Source: Halocaridina rubra (lineage: Eukaryota; Arthropoda; Malacostraca; Decapoda; Atyidae). Taken from it: DNA of 64,000 nucleotides. A program made the translations under genes and the position numbers. The notes beneath the pieces are model-generated. The model was not told the origin of the DNA. It searched no databases and saw only the letters and a program-made list of their open reading frames with translations. Shown piece by piece: positions 1-9,976 of this stretch (position 1 is its first letter; each line of letters begins with the position of its first letter). Location: NCBI GenBank assembly GCA_037179515.1, contig JAXCGZ010005688.1:158275-222274 (forward strand), in the 5' to 3' direction.

Positions 1-3000
1 GATGCTCCACGGCGATGATGATAAGAAATCCCAACCGGACTTGGCTTCCGGGCTAATGGTAGAGAAAGTACACAGTTGTTACGTGTACATCGCTTTGTTT
101 CCATCTATATGTAGTTTGCCAGCTAATCTAATATTTAACTTTATAAAATACTCAACTCTCTTTAAATCTAACTGAAGATTTTCCAGTGTATTGCACAGAA
201 TTGCGTTTTTTTTACATACAAACTTGGACTAAGTGTAATTTTTTGTCAGAAAAAAAATTGACTTTGTTAGTTAAACTTATTTTTTGATTCATAAAAGAAC
301 ATGAATGTTTCTGAATTATTACAGATTTTCCACTGAAGTTAATCACTTTGTTTTTCAAATAACACTTGGTCTAAGTGTTATTTGTCAGGATAGACTTTGA
401 TTTTAAGCTTATATTTCAATTCATAAAACAAAAAAAAATGTACTTTCGAATTTAATTATTGATTTTCCATTGGATTGAACTTTATAAAGTTTTTATATTG
501 ACTTAAAACTAAGGATGTCGCATTTTGTCAAGAAGAAGAATTTGATAGTATAGCGTATATTTTAATCCATAATTAAGCACAAGTCCGTTTGAATATAACC
601 ACAGATTTTCCAGTGGATTGAACTCTTATAATTTTTTGTTCTAATAAAACTTGAGCAAAGTGATGCAGCTTTAGTCAGGAAAACTTTTCTGCACTTGCTA
701 AGTTCATGTTTGAGCTGATAAAGTAGTTAAGTCCTATATAGTCTAACTAAATTTTTCAGTGCATAACAGTGTAGAATATCAGTTCATGCCCAGGGCATAG
801 TGTGTTAGACTATTCCACTTTACAAAGTGATTGAATATTTTTTTCATTTGATTTGCAATACTTTTGCCATATTTTCATATCTCTGTGATATATAAGTCTC
901 TTGAGCTCTTTCTCAAGGCAAGAATTACTTTGAAACAATTACAGAATGCACATATTTTTCCCCTACTGTATGACAAGTATATTAATAAATGGTGCGAGTA
1001 ATTTCCTCATTCAGGCTGATATTCTCTTTCGCCTACAGGAGCTCCTGAAGGGAGATAAACCAGTCCTCCTGCCTCTCATCATCAACCAACAAGGTGATGC
1101 AGGTCAGAGGATATTTGACCTCTTGTCCCAATCACGCCAGGTAAGTAATATGTACCGCTTCTTTGTGGAAAACACCTGAGTCTCCTAAAGACTGTTGTGA
1201 TTCCCATTGGAACTTGCACACACACTTTCTACGTTATAATAAATATGACACCAGTTTTTTTTTCTCTCAGTTGGTGAGCTTGTGAACTGTAAGAAAATAT
1301 CCAACTATCATAGTCAAAACTTTAAGGACTAACAATCCATACGTGTACTTAAATTCTCAGATTGCACGTAAAAGACACAACACCTCAACTAACAATTCAT
1401 ATGTGTGCTTAAATTCTCAAATTGCACATAAGAGACAACACTTCAACTAACAATCCATACTTGTGTTTAAATTCTCAAATTGCACGTAAAAGACACAATA
1501 CCTCAAATTTTAGCCTGGGATTTAAAATGATAAACATAATGACTCTTGCTGAACATAGGAATAAGGCACAAAATCTGACAGTTTTTAAACTAAAATATTC
1601 AAATGCAAAACATTTCTACTCTTGCTTGGAACAGGTGTTTAATTATCATTCATATAGTTATCATGCGAAAAGGGCTTGAAATCTGATATTTAGCCAGTAA
1701 TTTTAAATTGATGAACATTATGAATCTTGCTGTTAAATGGGTGCTTGATATCTGCTATTAGTCAGTATATATAAATTGATGAACATTATTAATCTTGTTG
1801 TTAAATGGGTGCTTGAAATCTGATATTTAGTTAGTATATATAAATTTATAAGCATTATGAAGATTGCTGTTAAATGGGTGTTTGAAATCTGATATTCAGC
1901 TAGTAAATATAAATTAATGAACACTATGAATCTTGCTGTTAAATGGGTGCTTGAAATCTGATATTTAGCCAGTAAATTTAAACTGATGAACATTATGAGT
2001 CTTGCTGTTAAATGGGTGCTTGAAATCTGGTATTTAGTCAATAAATTTAAACTGATGAACATTATGAATCTTGCTGTTAATGGATGTTTGAAATCTGATG
2101 TTTAGCCAGTAAATATAATTGATCAACATTATGAATGTTGCTGTTAAATGGGTGCTTGAAATCTGATGTTTAGCCAGTAAATATAATTGATCAACATTAT
2201 GGATGTTGCTGATAAATGGATGCTTGAAATCTGATGTTTAGCCAGTAAATATAATTGATCAACATTATGAATCTTGCTGTTAAATGGGTGCTTGAAATAA
2301 TTTTTCTTTCCAGAAAAGAGAAGCTATATACGACGCCGACCTCCTGAAATCTTTCAAACACATGGCCATGGCAAAAGTTAGCAACTTTACCTGTGTGTTG
2401 CAAAAGCTTGACATGGTAAGTATGGCTCTCATTATTATACAAGTTAATATTAGCAACCTACAATATGGACAAGGATAACAATCCATGCCTATTTACTTTA
2501 GCTAATTTATAATTGAAAAAGCAAAATCGCAACTAGCAGTTCGTACTAGAAGCATCTTCAGAGAACGAGAACAATGATGATCTTGTTCTCTGAAGTTGGA
2601 TCTAATATGAACTGAAAGCTTAAAAATGATCAGGTTTATATGTAAGATAAGATACATTACTTGAGTGTGAATGTTTTTCTGTCCTTTGTTTAGTCAGTTA
2701 AGAATAGCATTTATCTATTTATATATTTTAAGCTATAGTGAAACGTGCTACAGATATTTCAGTTTTAAACTATATCCTCTCACATTTATCTTGCGTTAAT
2801 ATAGCACAAACAATAACAATTACGATAATGTATGCTAGCTTTTGTTTCGGTTTTACGTCACGGACTCTCTTATCAACCAAGGGCTAGGAAGGTTGCCTTC
2901 TTGCGAAGGACTTGTCTTGGCAGGTGTAATCGTTACCCTGAATGCATACCCTTGCTAACCTCAGACCGTGACGGGGCGCGAACCCTCGACCTGAAGCCTC

Positions 3001-4924
3001 AGAGTCGCGGACGCTACCGCTTGAGCCACGGTGACTACACATGTATGCTAGCTTTAGTTGGACATTTATTTTTTTGAGGACCACTTATTAACAGCACCAT
3101 GCGCGAGTCTGGTAGTTACAAGTATAACTTATGAGGGTTCGATCTTAGCGCGGGGCATTAGGAAGGGCGTCCAACCTTAATCCCCTAATAGATTCAACGT
3201 GTGTTCACTCCATTTCGAATCGGCCATTTTCAACCTTACTGAACACAAAGCTTGCAAATATACTTGTCCACAATTACTATTGGTTCAAAATATCTATGGG
3301 TGTATTCCATGGGCATGTTCAATTGATAGGACCCAATTTTTTAAAAGCTGTAGTGCTCACTTTGAGGGAAATATACTTAATTCATATACGGGCCGGAGGG
3401 GGAGAGGAAGGCCAAAGAGGTGATTTGTGAATGTGGTAACTGAGGACATGATAGATTGTGAGACGGAGGAGTACATAGGGGAGAGGCTAATATGGACACG
3501 ATTGATCAGCAGTGGCGACTCCCAGTAAGAGAAGCCGAAGTAATAGTATATAAACTGTGGATTAATATATGGGTTGCTATTTTTTCTAGGTGGACAGTGA
3601 CTTGAATCTTGAGGTAGCCGATATGAAGGAGATGGTTCGGTCATCGATATCTGACCCTATCTTAAGAAAAGATATGGTTGAAGCTGTGGACTATTGCAAT
3701 GACTTCTCTGTGAGTAAATCCACTTGATATTTCAACGTTTTTTTCCTCATACGTTTATCAATTGTTTCTTTTCTCTGCATAATAATCGTTAGAAATGATT
3801 ATCATTTTAGAATGCATTATCTTATATCGTTGAATATTTTTTTTTTCGTCACGGACTCCCTTTTCTACCAAGGGCTACAACGGTTGCCTTCTTGCGAGGG
3901 ACTTGTTTTGGCAGACGTAATCGTTACCCTGAGTGCATGCCCTTGCTAACCTCAGATAGGAAGTAGATTTGTTTCCTTTCCATAAGATTATAATGTTAGC
4001 ATGAATCTACGTAACTTCTTCCACAAGAATGTTCTGAAGAGTTAATTCTTTTAATTCTTTCGCTCTTAATTTTCCCCTTTATGAAATGTTCCTTTAATTT
4101 TCCTCTTTATGAAATGCTCCTTTAATTTCCCCTTTATGAAATTTTCCTTTAATTTTCTTCTTTATGAAATGCTCCTTTAATTTCCCCTTTATGAAATGCT
4201 CCTTTAGTTTTCCCCTTTATGAAATGCTCCTTTAATTTTCCTCTTTATGAAATGCTACTTTAATTTTCCCCTTTATGAAATGTTCCTTTAATCTTCCCCT
4301 TTATGAAATGCACCTTTAATTTCCCCTTTTATGGAATGCTCCTGTAATTTTTCCTTTTATGAAATGCTCCTTTAATCTTCCCCTTTATGAAATGCTCCTT
4401 TAATCTTCCCCTTTATGAAATGTTCCTTTAATTTTCCCCCTTTATGAAATGCTCCTTTAATTTTCCCCTTTATGAAATGCTCCTTTAATTTTCTCCTTTA
4501 CGAAATTGTCCTTTAATTTACCTCTTTATGATAGGCTCCTTTAATTTTCCCCTTTATGAAATGGAATCTACACATATCTCATGTCTTTTTCTAAATATAC
4601 GTAAAGGGACATAATTTGGAATCTACACATATCTCATGTCTTTTACTAATATGAAAAACATTCTTCTTCTTTTCCAAATAGATGTGTATGCCACAGAAAG
4701 AGGATTCACCTTTACCAACTAAACTCCAACAAATCTTGGCATTCGTGAAATGTGACAAGATGATTCGTATGTCCATCTGTATGAAACATGACTTCATGAG
4801 GAACATGGATATGTTCGACTTATCTGGACTTCCACTTGGCAATAAAGACGAGGAAATGATAGCAGAGAAACTCCTTCATCTTCTGTGGGGTGTAGATTCA
4901 AAGGATGCTTTCGAAATCTACTAA
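1..4924 (+). CDS. Secreted cysteine-containing protein, copy A (5' end outside window)
   Basis: I do not recognise this family. Exons read by phase-0 GT-AG joins are 1-58 (partial; frame from base 2, ends LASGLM), 1039-1140 (ELLKGDKPVL...), 2314-2415 (KREAIYDADLL...SNFTCVLQ), 3590-3709 (VDSDLNLEV...DYCNDFS) and 4682-4924 (MCMPQKED...DAFEIY, stop TAA). All internal joins are phase 0. The last four exons align one for one with the gene at 36939-42020, including 102-bp exons in both at the SNFTC exon, so the model is mutually supported. The visible part is about 207 residues, with an N-glycosylation sequon (NFT) next to a cysteine and a CxK...CDKM...ICMKH cysteine pattern in the last exon. The first visible exon is Asp-rich (GDDDDKK), like the acidic linker of the paralogue. 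Secretion is inferred from the paralogue. The introns hold minisatellites, and a partial copy of the last exon follows the stop. Confidence 0.75.
59..1038 (+). repeat. Copy A intron with diverged ~145-bp tandem units
   Basis: Intron between the first visible exon and the 1039 exon. From about 175 to 770 a unit starting GATTTTCCA(G/C)TG recurs at roughly 178, 326, 463, 606 and 755, with a shared CTAAGTG / GTCAG block. No gene seen. Confidence 0.6.
1328..1505 (+). repeat. 60-bp tandem repeat, three units
   Basis: ACTAACAATCCATACGTGTA ... GCACGTAAAAGACACAACAC; in a copy A intron. Confidence 0.85.
1680..2297 (+). repeat. 69-bp minisatellite, about nine units
   Basis: GCTGTTAAATGGGTGCTTGA followed by AATCTGATATTTAGCCAGTA and an AAATTGATGAACATTATGAA block. 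The last unit runs to within about 16 bp of the exon at 2314. Confidence 0.9.
2844..3038 (-). mobile_element. SINE-A copy 1, full length
   Basis: tRNA-derived SINE. In sense, the head has box A TGGCTCAAGCGG and box B GGGTTCGCGCC, and the body ends GACGTAAAACCGGAAC. Perfect 15-bp target duplication ATGTATGCTAGCTTT at 2828-2842 and 3041-3055. Confidence 0.9.
3847..3956 (-). mobile_element. SINE-A copy 2, truncated
   Basis: Body only; both the CCGGAAC end and the tRNA-like head are missing. Lies in the third intron of copy A. Confidence 0.85.
4045..4565 (+). repeat. 28-bp minisatellite, about 18 units
   Basis: CCCCTTTATGAAATGCTCCT then TTAATTTT. Pyrimidine-rich on the plus strand and placed about 120 bp before the last exon of copy A. 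Confidence 0.9.
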
Positions 4925-4998
4925 GGACGAGGAAATAATACCAGAGAAACTCCTTGAGCTTCTTTGGGATGTAGACACAAAGGACATCTTCGAAACTT
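4925..4998 (+). pseudogene. Duplicated tail of the last copy A exon, in the 3' UTR
   Basis: GACGAGGAAATAATACCAGA ... GAAACTTACC repeats the exon end at 4850-4921 (GACGAGGAAATGATAGCAGA ... GAAATCTACT) right after the stop codon. In its own frame it reads DEEIIPEKLLELLWDVDTKD. Confidence 0.85.
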
Positions 4999-5034
4999 AC
5001 CATAGAGTGTTTAGTGTGCACCAAATTTAGCACT

Positions 5035-5420
5035 ATATATTAGTTTAATATATTCCTTTTTTTTTTTAATTTAGGCATCCAATATGTGAAATTTTAATTT
5101 TGTTCTATAGCAAAAATTTCCATTATTTTCTTTCTAGTATTTGTAGAATTGTGAAAGATTAGTTTTCATATACACTAAAACAATCACACACATACAAACA
5201 CATACACTAAAACAATCACACACATACAAACACACACGAATTTGTATATCCATAAGCATTAAGCCACAGAGACATGTATATTTTACTCTATTGTACTCAA
5301 AAGAATTAAACTTACTATAATTATATAATTAATATTATTTTGAGATCAAACCTATATTTGGATCGGACTTGTTTCTTAGCTGCTTTTATGTTGAAAGATG
5401 AAAACAGAATTTTGCGCGTC
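5035..5420. other. 3' flank of copy A
   Basis: AT-rich. ATTAAA near 5306 is a possible poly-A signal. A 43-bp unit (CATACACTAAAACAATCACA) is repeated twice near 5170-5235. No gene seen. Confidence 0.4.
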
Positions 5421-5423
5421 ACA

Positions 5424-5545
5424 ATTAATCCCCATACCAATTGGGGGTGGACATAGACAAGTTAGATATGGGAGGAAAAGGTTGGATGGTTTCCATAGCG
5501 CCCCTAGGTGGAATCGAGCCCGCGTTAGTTGCACCATGGCTCACA
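5424..5545 (-). mobile_element. SINE-C copy, decayed
   Basis: Third SINE type: body with ATTGGGGGTGGACATAGACA near one end, GCGCCCCTAGGTGGAATCGA inside and a decayed tRNA-like head (CATGG). A (TA)n array follows. Confidence 0.55.
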
Positions 5546-5577
5546 AAATAAAGATTCATATCTGTATCTGTACAGGC

Positions 5578-5579
<2 letters not shown>

Positions 5580-5671
<92 letters not shown>

Positions 5672-5676
5672 TATAC
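5580..5676. repeat. (TA)n microsatellite
   Basis: Nearly pure TA with two breaks. Confidence 0.95.
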
Positions 5677-5989
5677 ACGAGCCATAATCCCCCTTATAAG
5701 GAGGGTGGCTGAGTCAAAGTAAAATAGCTTGACTCATTGTGGGAAGAAAATACAGAGGAGGGGATTACCAGCCCCCTCGCTCTGCCCCATTTAGTCGACT
5801 ATTACAACACGCAGGGGAACACGGAAGAAGTATTCTTACCCCCCCCTCCCTCATAATATAAAAAAAAAAAATATTTTCTTGGGATGAAAACGAAATCAAG
5901 GTAAGTTATACTTACAGCCACTGGGGATATAACTCTCTTTTTTCATGGAGTTTATAATACATAAGCCTGAACACATATTCTCAGCAGTA

Positions 5990-6193
5990 GTAGTCGCCGT
6001 GGCTCAAGCAGTAGCGTCCGCGACTCTGAGGCGTCAGGTCGAGGGTTCGCGCCTAGGCACGGTCTGAGGTTAGCAAGGGCATGCACTCAGGGTAAGGATT
6101 ACATCTGCCAAAACAAGTCCTTTGCAAGAAGGCAATCGTCCTAGCCCTTGGTTGAAAAGGGAGTCCGAGACGCAAAACCGGAACAAAAACAAC
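5990..6193 (+). mobile_element. SINE-A copy 3, full length
   Basis: Complete from GTAGTCGCCGTGGCTCAAGC to CCGGAACAAAAAC. Box B is altered (GCGCCTAGGCACGG). Confidence 0.9.
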
Positions 6194-6359
6194 AGCCTGT
6201 AGGAAAGCAGCGACCCCTGATATCAATTGTCCATTTTAATCGTAGCGACATGAGACAGTGAGAGCAAACCAATCAGAGGCCAGGATAGAACCTGGGGCCT
6301 GCATAGTGCCATCTTCATTAACTACCACTTCACCACAACGTCGCAATTCTCATGTTGTT

Positions 6360-6495
6360 GTTCCGGTTTTACGTCACGGACTCCCTTTTCTACCAAGGGC
6401 TAGGACGGTTGCCTTCTTGTGAAGGACTTGTTTTGACAGATGTAATCGTTACCCTGAGTGCATGCCCTTGCTAACCTCAGACCGTGACGGGGCGC
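6360..6495 (-). mobile_element. SINE-A copy 4, head missing
   Basis: Begins GTTCCGGTTTTACGTCACGG and breaks off at GACGGGGCGC. Confidence 0.85.
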
Positions 6496-6556
6496 AATGA
6501 AAATAAATTAGTTACGTAAGTTTTTATCTTATTCATTAGGAGAATTGTCTGTTTGC

Positions 6557-6790
<234 letters not shown>

Positions 6791-6954
6791 TTGGCACTAC
6801 ATAAATAACTTGACGTAGGAGTGGGCTAAAGGTGATAGGGGAGCAGGTAAAATGGTAATCTCACCTTTACTGAATTTCTAAACTCTGTAAATATAATGAC
6901 AACTTTGAGGATAGCCAAGAAGGGAATACTTCCCTAGATTAGCAGGCAGAATAC

Positions 6955-7120
6955 TCTGAGGCGTCAGGTCGAGGTTTCGCGCCCCGTCACGGCCTGAGGT
7001 TAGCAAGGGCATGCACTCAGGGTATCGATTACATCAGCCAAAACAAGTCCTTCGCAAGAAGGCAAGCGTCCTAGCCCCTGGTAGAAAAGGGAGTCCGTGA
7101 CGTAAAACCAGAACATAACA
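6955..7120 (+). mobile_element. SINE-A copy 5, head-truncated, with target duplication
   Basis: Begins TCTGAGGCGTCAGG. Flanked by ATTAGCAGGCAGAAT (6938-6952) and ATTAGCAGGTAGAAT (7124-7138), so the truncation happened at insertion. Confidence 0.88.
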
Positions 7121-7343
7121 ACAATTAGCAGGTAGAATGAAGTGGGATGAGAATGGTGGTATCGATTGCATCCTCTTAACCCCATCCATCACAGGAGAGG
7201 GAGAGAGATATTACTGGAAAGACTGGAGGGGGGGGAAGTACAAATATGAAATACAGAAGAGAGAAAGTAGAGGGGGAGAGAGACCCCCCTCTCGCTCTCT
7301 CAGTTCTTCATGTAAACAGATACTGATAAACTATGCTGTCTGC

Positions 7344-7397
<54 letters not shown>

Positions 7398-7417
7398 TAT
7401 TATTATTATTATTATTA
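7344..7417. repeat. (AAT)n/(ATT)n microsatellite
   Basis: AAT units switch to ATT near 7397, giving a foldback. Confidence 0.95.
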
Positions 7418-7419
7418 GC

Positions 7420-7990
7420 CTAGAATGGTAGTGGTAGCAGGAGTAGTAGTGGTAGAAGTAGTAGTAAAACTAAAAATAGAGGAATTTATAGCTATTCAAG
7501 GTCAGCTAGTCTACTGGACCCAAGCCTTTGGATACTGGCAACACTGGTTCAAGGTCAACTAGTCTAGTCATGTGTCCACTACTATCAAGGCATTAAACCT
7601 ACGCCTTTGGATTTTGGCAACATTGATTTAATATATATTCTAAACCTTGCTTGTTTATTCTTAAAGGGGGGGGGGAGATTTCTTCTTCTTCTTACGTAGA
7701 TACGGCTCTTAATTTATCCCAACGTAATCTAATTTAATTTTTTATAGTCGAAAATGCCATCGTCGCAACATCGTAGTTATATGACTGTGAACCTCATCTT
7801 GTGATGTAATATATGATAATAATTTATATTTTCATAAAGTTTTGGATCCTTGTTATTGCTGGAAGATGAAGGAATCTAACCCTACGAATATATTAAAGAG
7901 CTTATGAAAATCTTCGTTCTCTTATTCTCCCCTCAGACAAAAGAATAAAAGAACCGGTGTTCGCTTATGGAAATAGATTCGTTCCCGTTG
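7420..7990. other. Unannotated spacer
   Basis: Contains AAGGTCAGCTAGTCTACTGG and a similar block 55 bp later (AAGGTCAACTAGTCTAGTCA), a weak local repeat. No gene seen. Confidence 0.3.
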
Positions 7991-7993
7991 TTT

Positions 7994-8212
7994 AGTTTCT
8001 CAACCCATTGATGGGTGGAACGGGTCATGGAGGACCCGTAGGGCGGTCGCCAGCCGGCACAGGCCCCAACCCCCATTGTGGTGCCCAGCCACAGCAGTAA
8101 CCTCCCCAGTAAACAGCTAAAACTCTCTTACCTAGACGAGGCGCGATCCGTCGACCTCGCGAATGCGAGGCCAGCTCGTTACCACTGTGCTAGCCAGGAG
8201 GAAGTTTTCGTT
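7994..8212 (-). mobile_element. SINE-B copy 1
   Basis: Second tRNA-like SINE. In sense it begins CCTCCTGGCTAGTACAGTGG (box A) and has a degenerate box B (GGATCGCGCC). The body holds GGCACCACAGTGGGGG and CCTCCATGACCCGTTCCACC. Confidence 0.82.
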
Positions 8213-8565
8213 TTCCTTCTGCGATGAATATATCGCAGAGCTCTGATATGTATCAAATTTTCCGTTCTGAAGCACTTTAATAAAAAATAAAAAATAAAAA
8301 AAGCCATGAGTACAATACGAACATTTATGAAAAAAAAAAAAATGCAAATAATTAGAAATAAGGGAGTAAAAATATTCGTACATGAGAAGAAATTATCTGT
8401 TTAATAACAATATGCACACACAGCCAACTTGACATAGGGCTTATCGTACATAACACATAAAGCATATATCGCTAATTAAGCAGCTCGTCCTGTCTATCTA
8501 TCATTGTCTACTCGTATGTATGTATGTAAGTATCGATCTACTTATCTATCTATCTATCTAGCTAG

Positions 8566-8569
<4 letters not shown>

Positions 8570-8632
<63 letters not shown>
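8570..8632. repeat. (TA)n microsatellite
   Basis: Preceded by (ATCT)n at 8543-8560. Confidence 0.95.
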
Positions 8633-8635
<3 letters not shown>

Positions 8636-8848
8636 TTTTCTGTCTACCTTGGCTGTTTCCCCCATTGGGGGTAGCCGACATAAAAAAAGAAATAATAAGG
8701 GTATTACTTTAATCTATGGGCAATGACGAGGGAGCTAGCGACCGTTCAGATGGCACTGCTGGAGTGCCACAGGCCATCCTCCCGGCTCTTCCACAACCAG
8801 TGTCACTTCATAACTGCCAACTCCCCTACTGCCCTTACCACAGGGTTA
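8636..8848 (+). repeat. Dispersed repeat R-D, copy 1
   Basis: TGTCTACCTTGGCTGTTTCC to CCACAGGGTTACC, with (TA)n at both ends. Matches 30796-31026 reversed. Confidence 0.75.

Positions 8849-8941
<93 letters not shown>
8849..8941. repeat. (TA)n microsatellite
   Basis: Forms the right edge of repeat R-D copy 1. Confidence 0.95.
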
Positions 8942-8944
<3 letters not shown>

Positions 8945-9976
8945 TTTCCCAATTTCCCATAAACCTAGTAGTTGTAAATAGTCAAAATTCATATGATTAA
9001 TGGCACGAAATAGTAGGAAATGATTATGATACAACAAAGTATACTGAGTAGTAACAATATATGTTTTTCCTACCTCATTGTGAATGAATATGAGCTCATG
9101 AAATGTAATTCTAGTCATATGGAATGCAGTATTCCAAGAGTCTTAACATTAGGAGACATGATGATCTCACCATTTCACATTCTGGTAGTCAGTATCACAG
9201 GTGCAACATACTTATCTCCAGTAATAATTAATGTCATAAAATAATACTAATATTCTCCTATAGACATCATGGACTGAGTTCCTTGATGATTGGTTGCTGT
9301 TTCAGCTTCTGAATGTTGTGAATGCAAGAAAACTTCATAAAATAATATGGCCTTAACTTTAATAATGTTATATGTAATGTTACTGCTAATATATTAAGTG
9401 ATGGCATGAACAATAACTAAAAAAAAAATACAAGGGTAGCCTCAAAAATGGAAAATGGCGATATTCACACTAACGAAAAACACCAGTGTGTATGTGTGTA
9501 TGAATCATATTTTCCAGCTAATATCTAAACCATCCTCGTATATTTATCTGAACAATTTTATATTGATCCTCTGAAAATGGTTCTGCAATGAAACTTTATG
9601 CTAAGAGCCAACCTTAATTCTTGTCCAACAAATGAGATCCTTACCTACGACAAGCTCTGCACGTGTTAAGGAATTAAATTTACTTGTCTCTCTATTCAGG
9701 TTTGGAATGCGTCAGTTTTTCAGTGATAGCAACGATCTTATCACCTAAACGAGTCTTTCTTTGTACATAGCGAAGTCCTTGTGACAGTGTCAGTTGTATT
9801 ATCCTTCCCAAGAGTAAAGAGCAACTCATAAACCTCTGTCGTCAGTGAAAAATCTGTCAAAAGATGGCGCTCGACGATGTCATGTGTTGACAGAAATCAA
9901 AATCATTGCACTTTGTTTCAGATTCACTGGCTCAGAATGACTTGGGAATGTCAAAGTGATAGTTTCATTTAAGCTT
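8942..9976. other. 3' flank of the acyltransferase gene
   Basis: No gene, SINE or array recognised. Short open frames here lack any family likeness. Confidence 0.3.

Noticed and set aside
2832..3077. Repeated short proteins such as RTCFGRCNRYPECMPLLTS on many loci
   Set aside because: They come from the SINE-A body in one frame; copies have different frames and stops, and none has gene context.
5990..6060. Possible true tRNA genes at the SINE heads
   Set aside because: A and B boxes are present but the arms do not fold into a full cloverleaf, and the copies are dispersed with target duplications.
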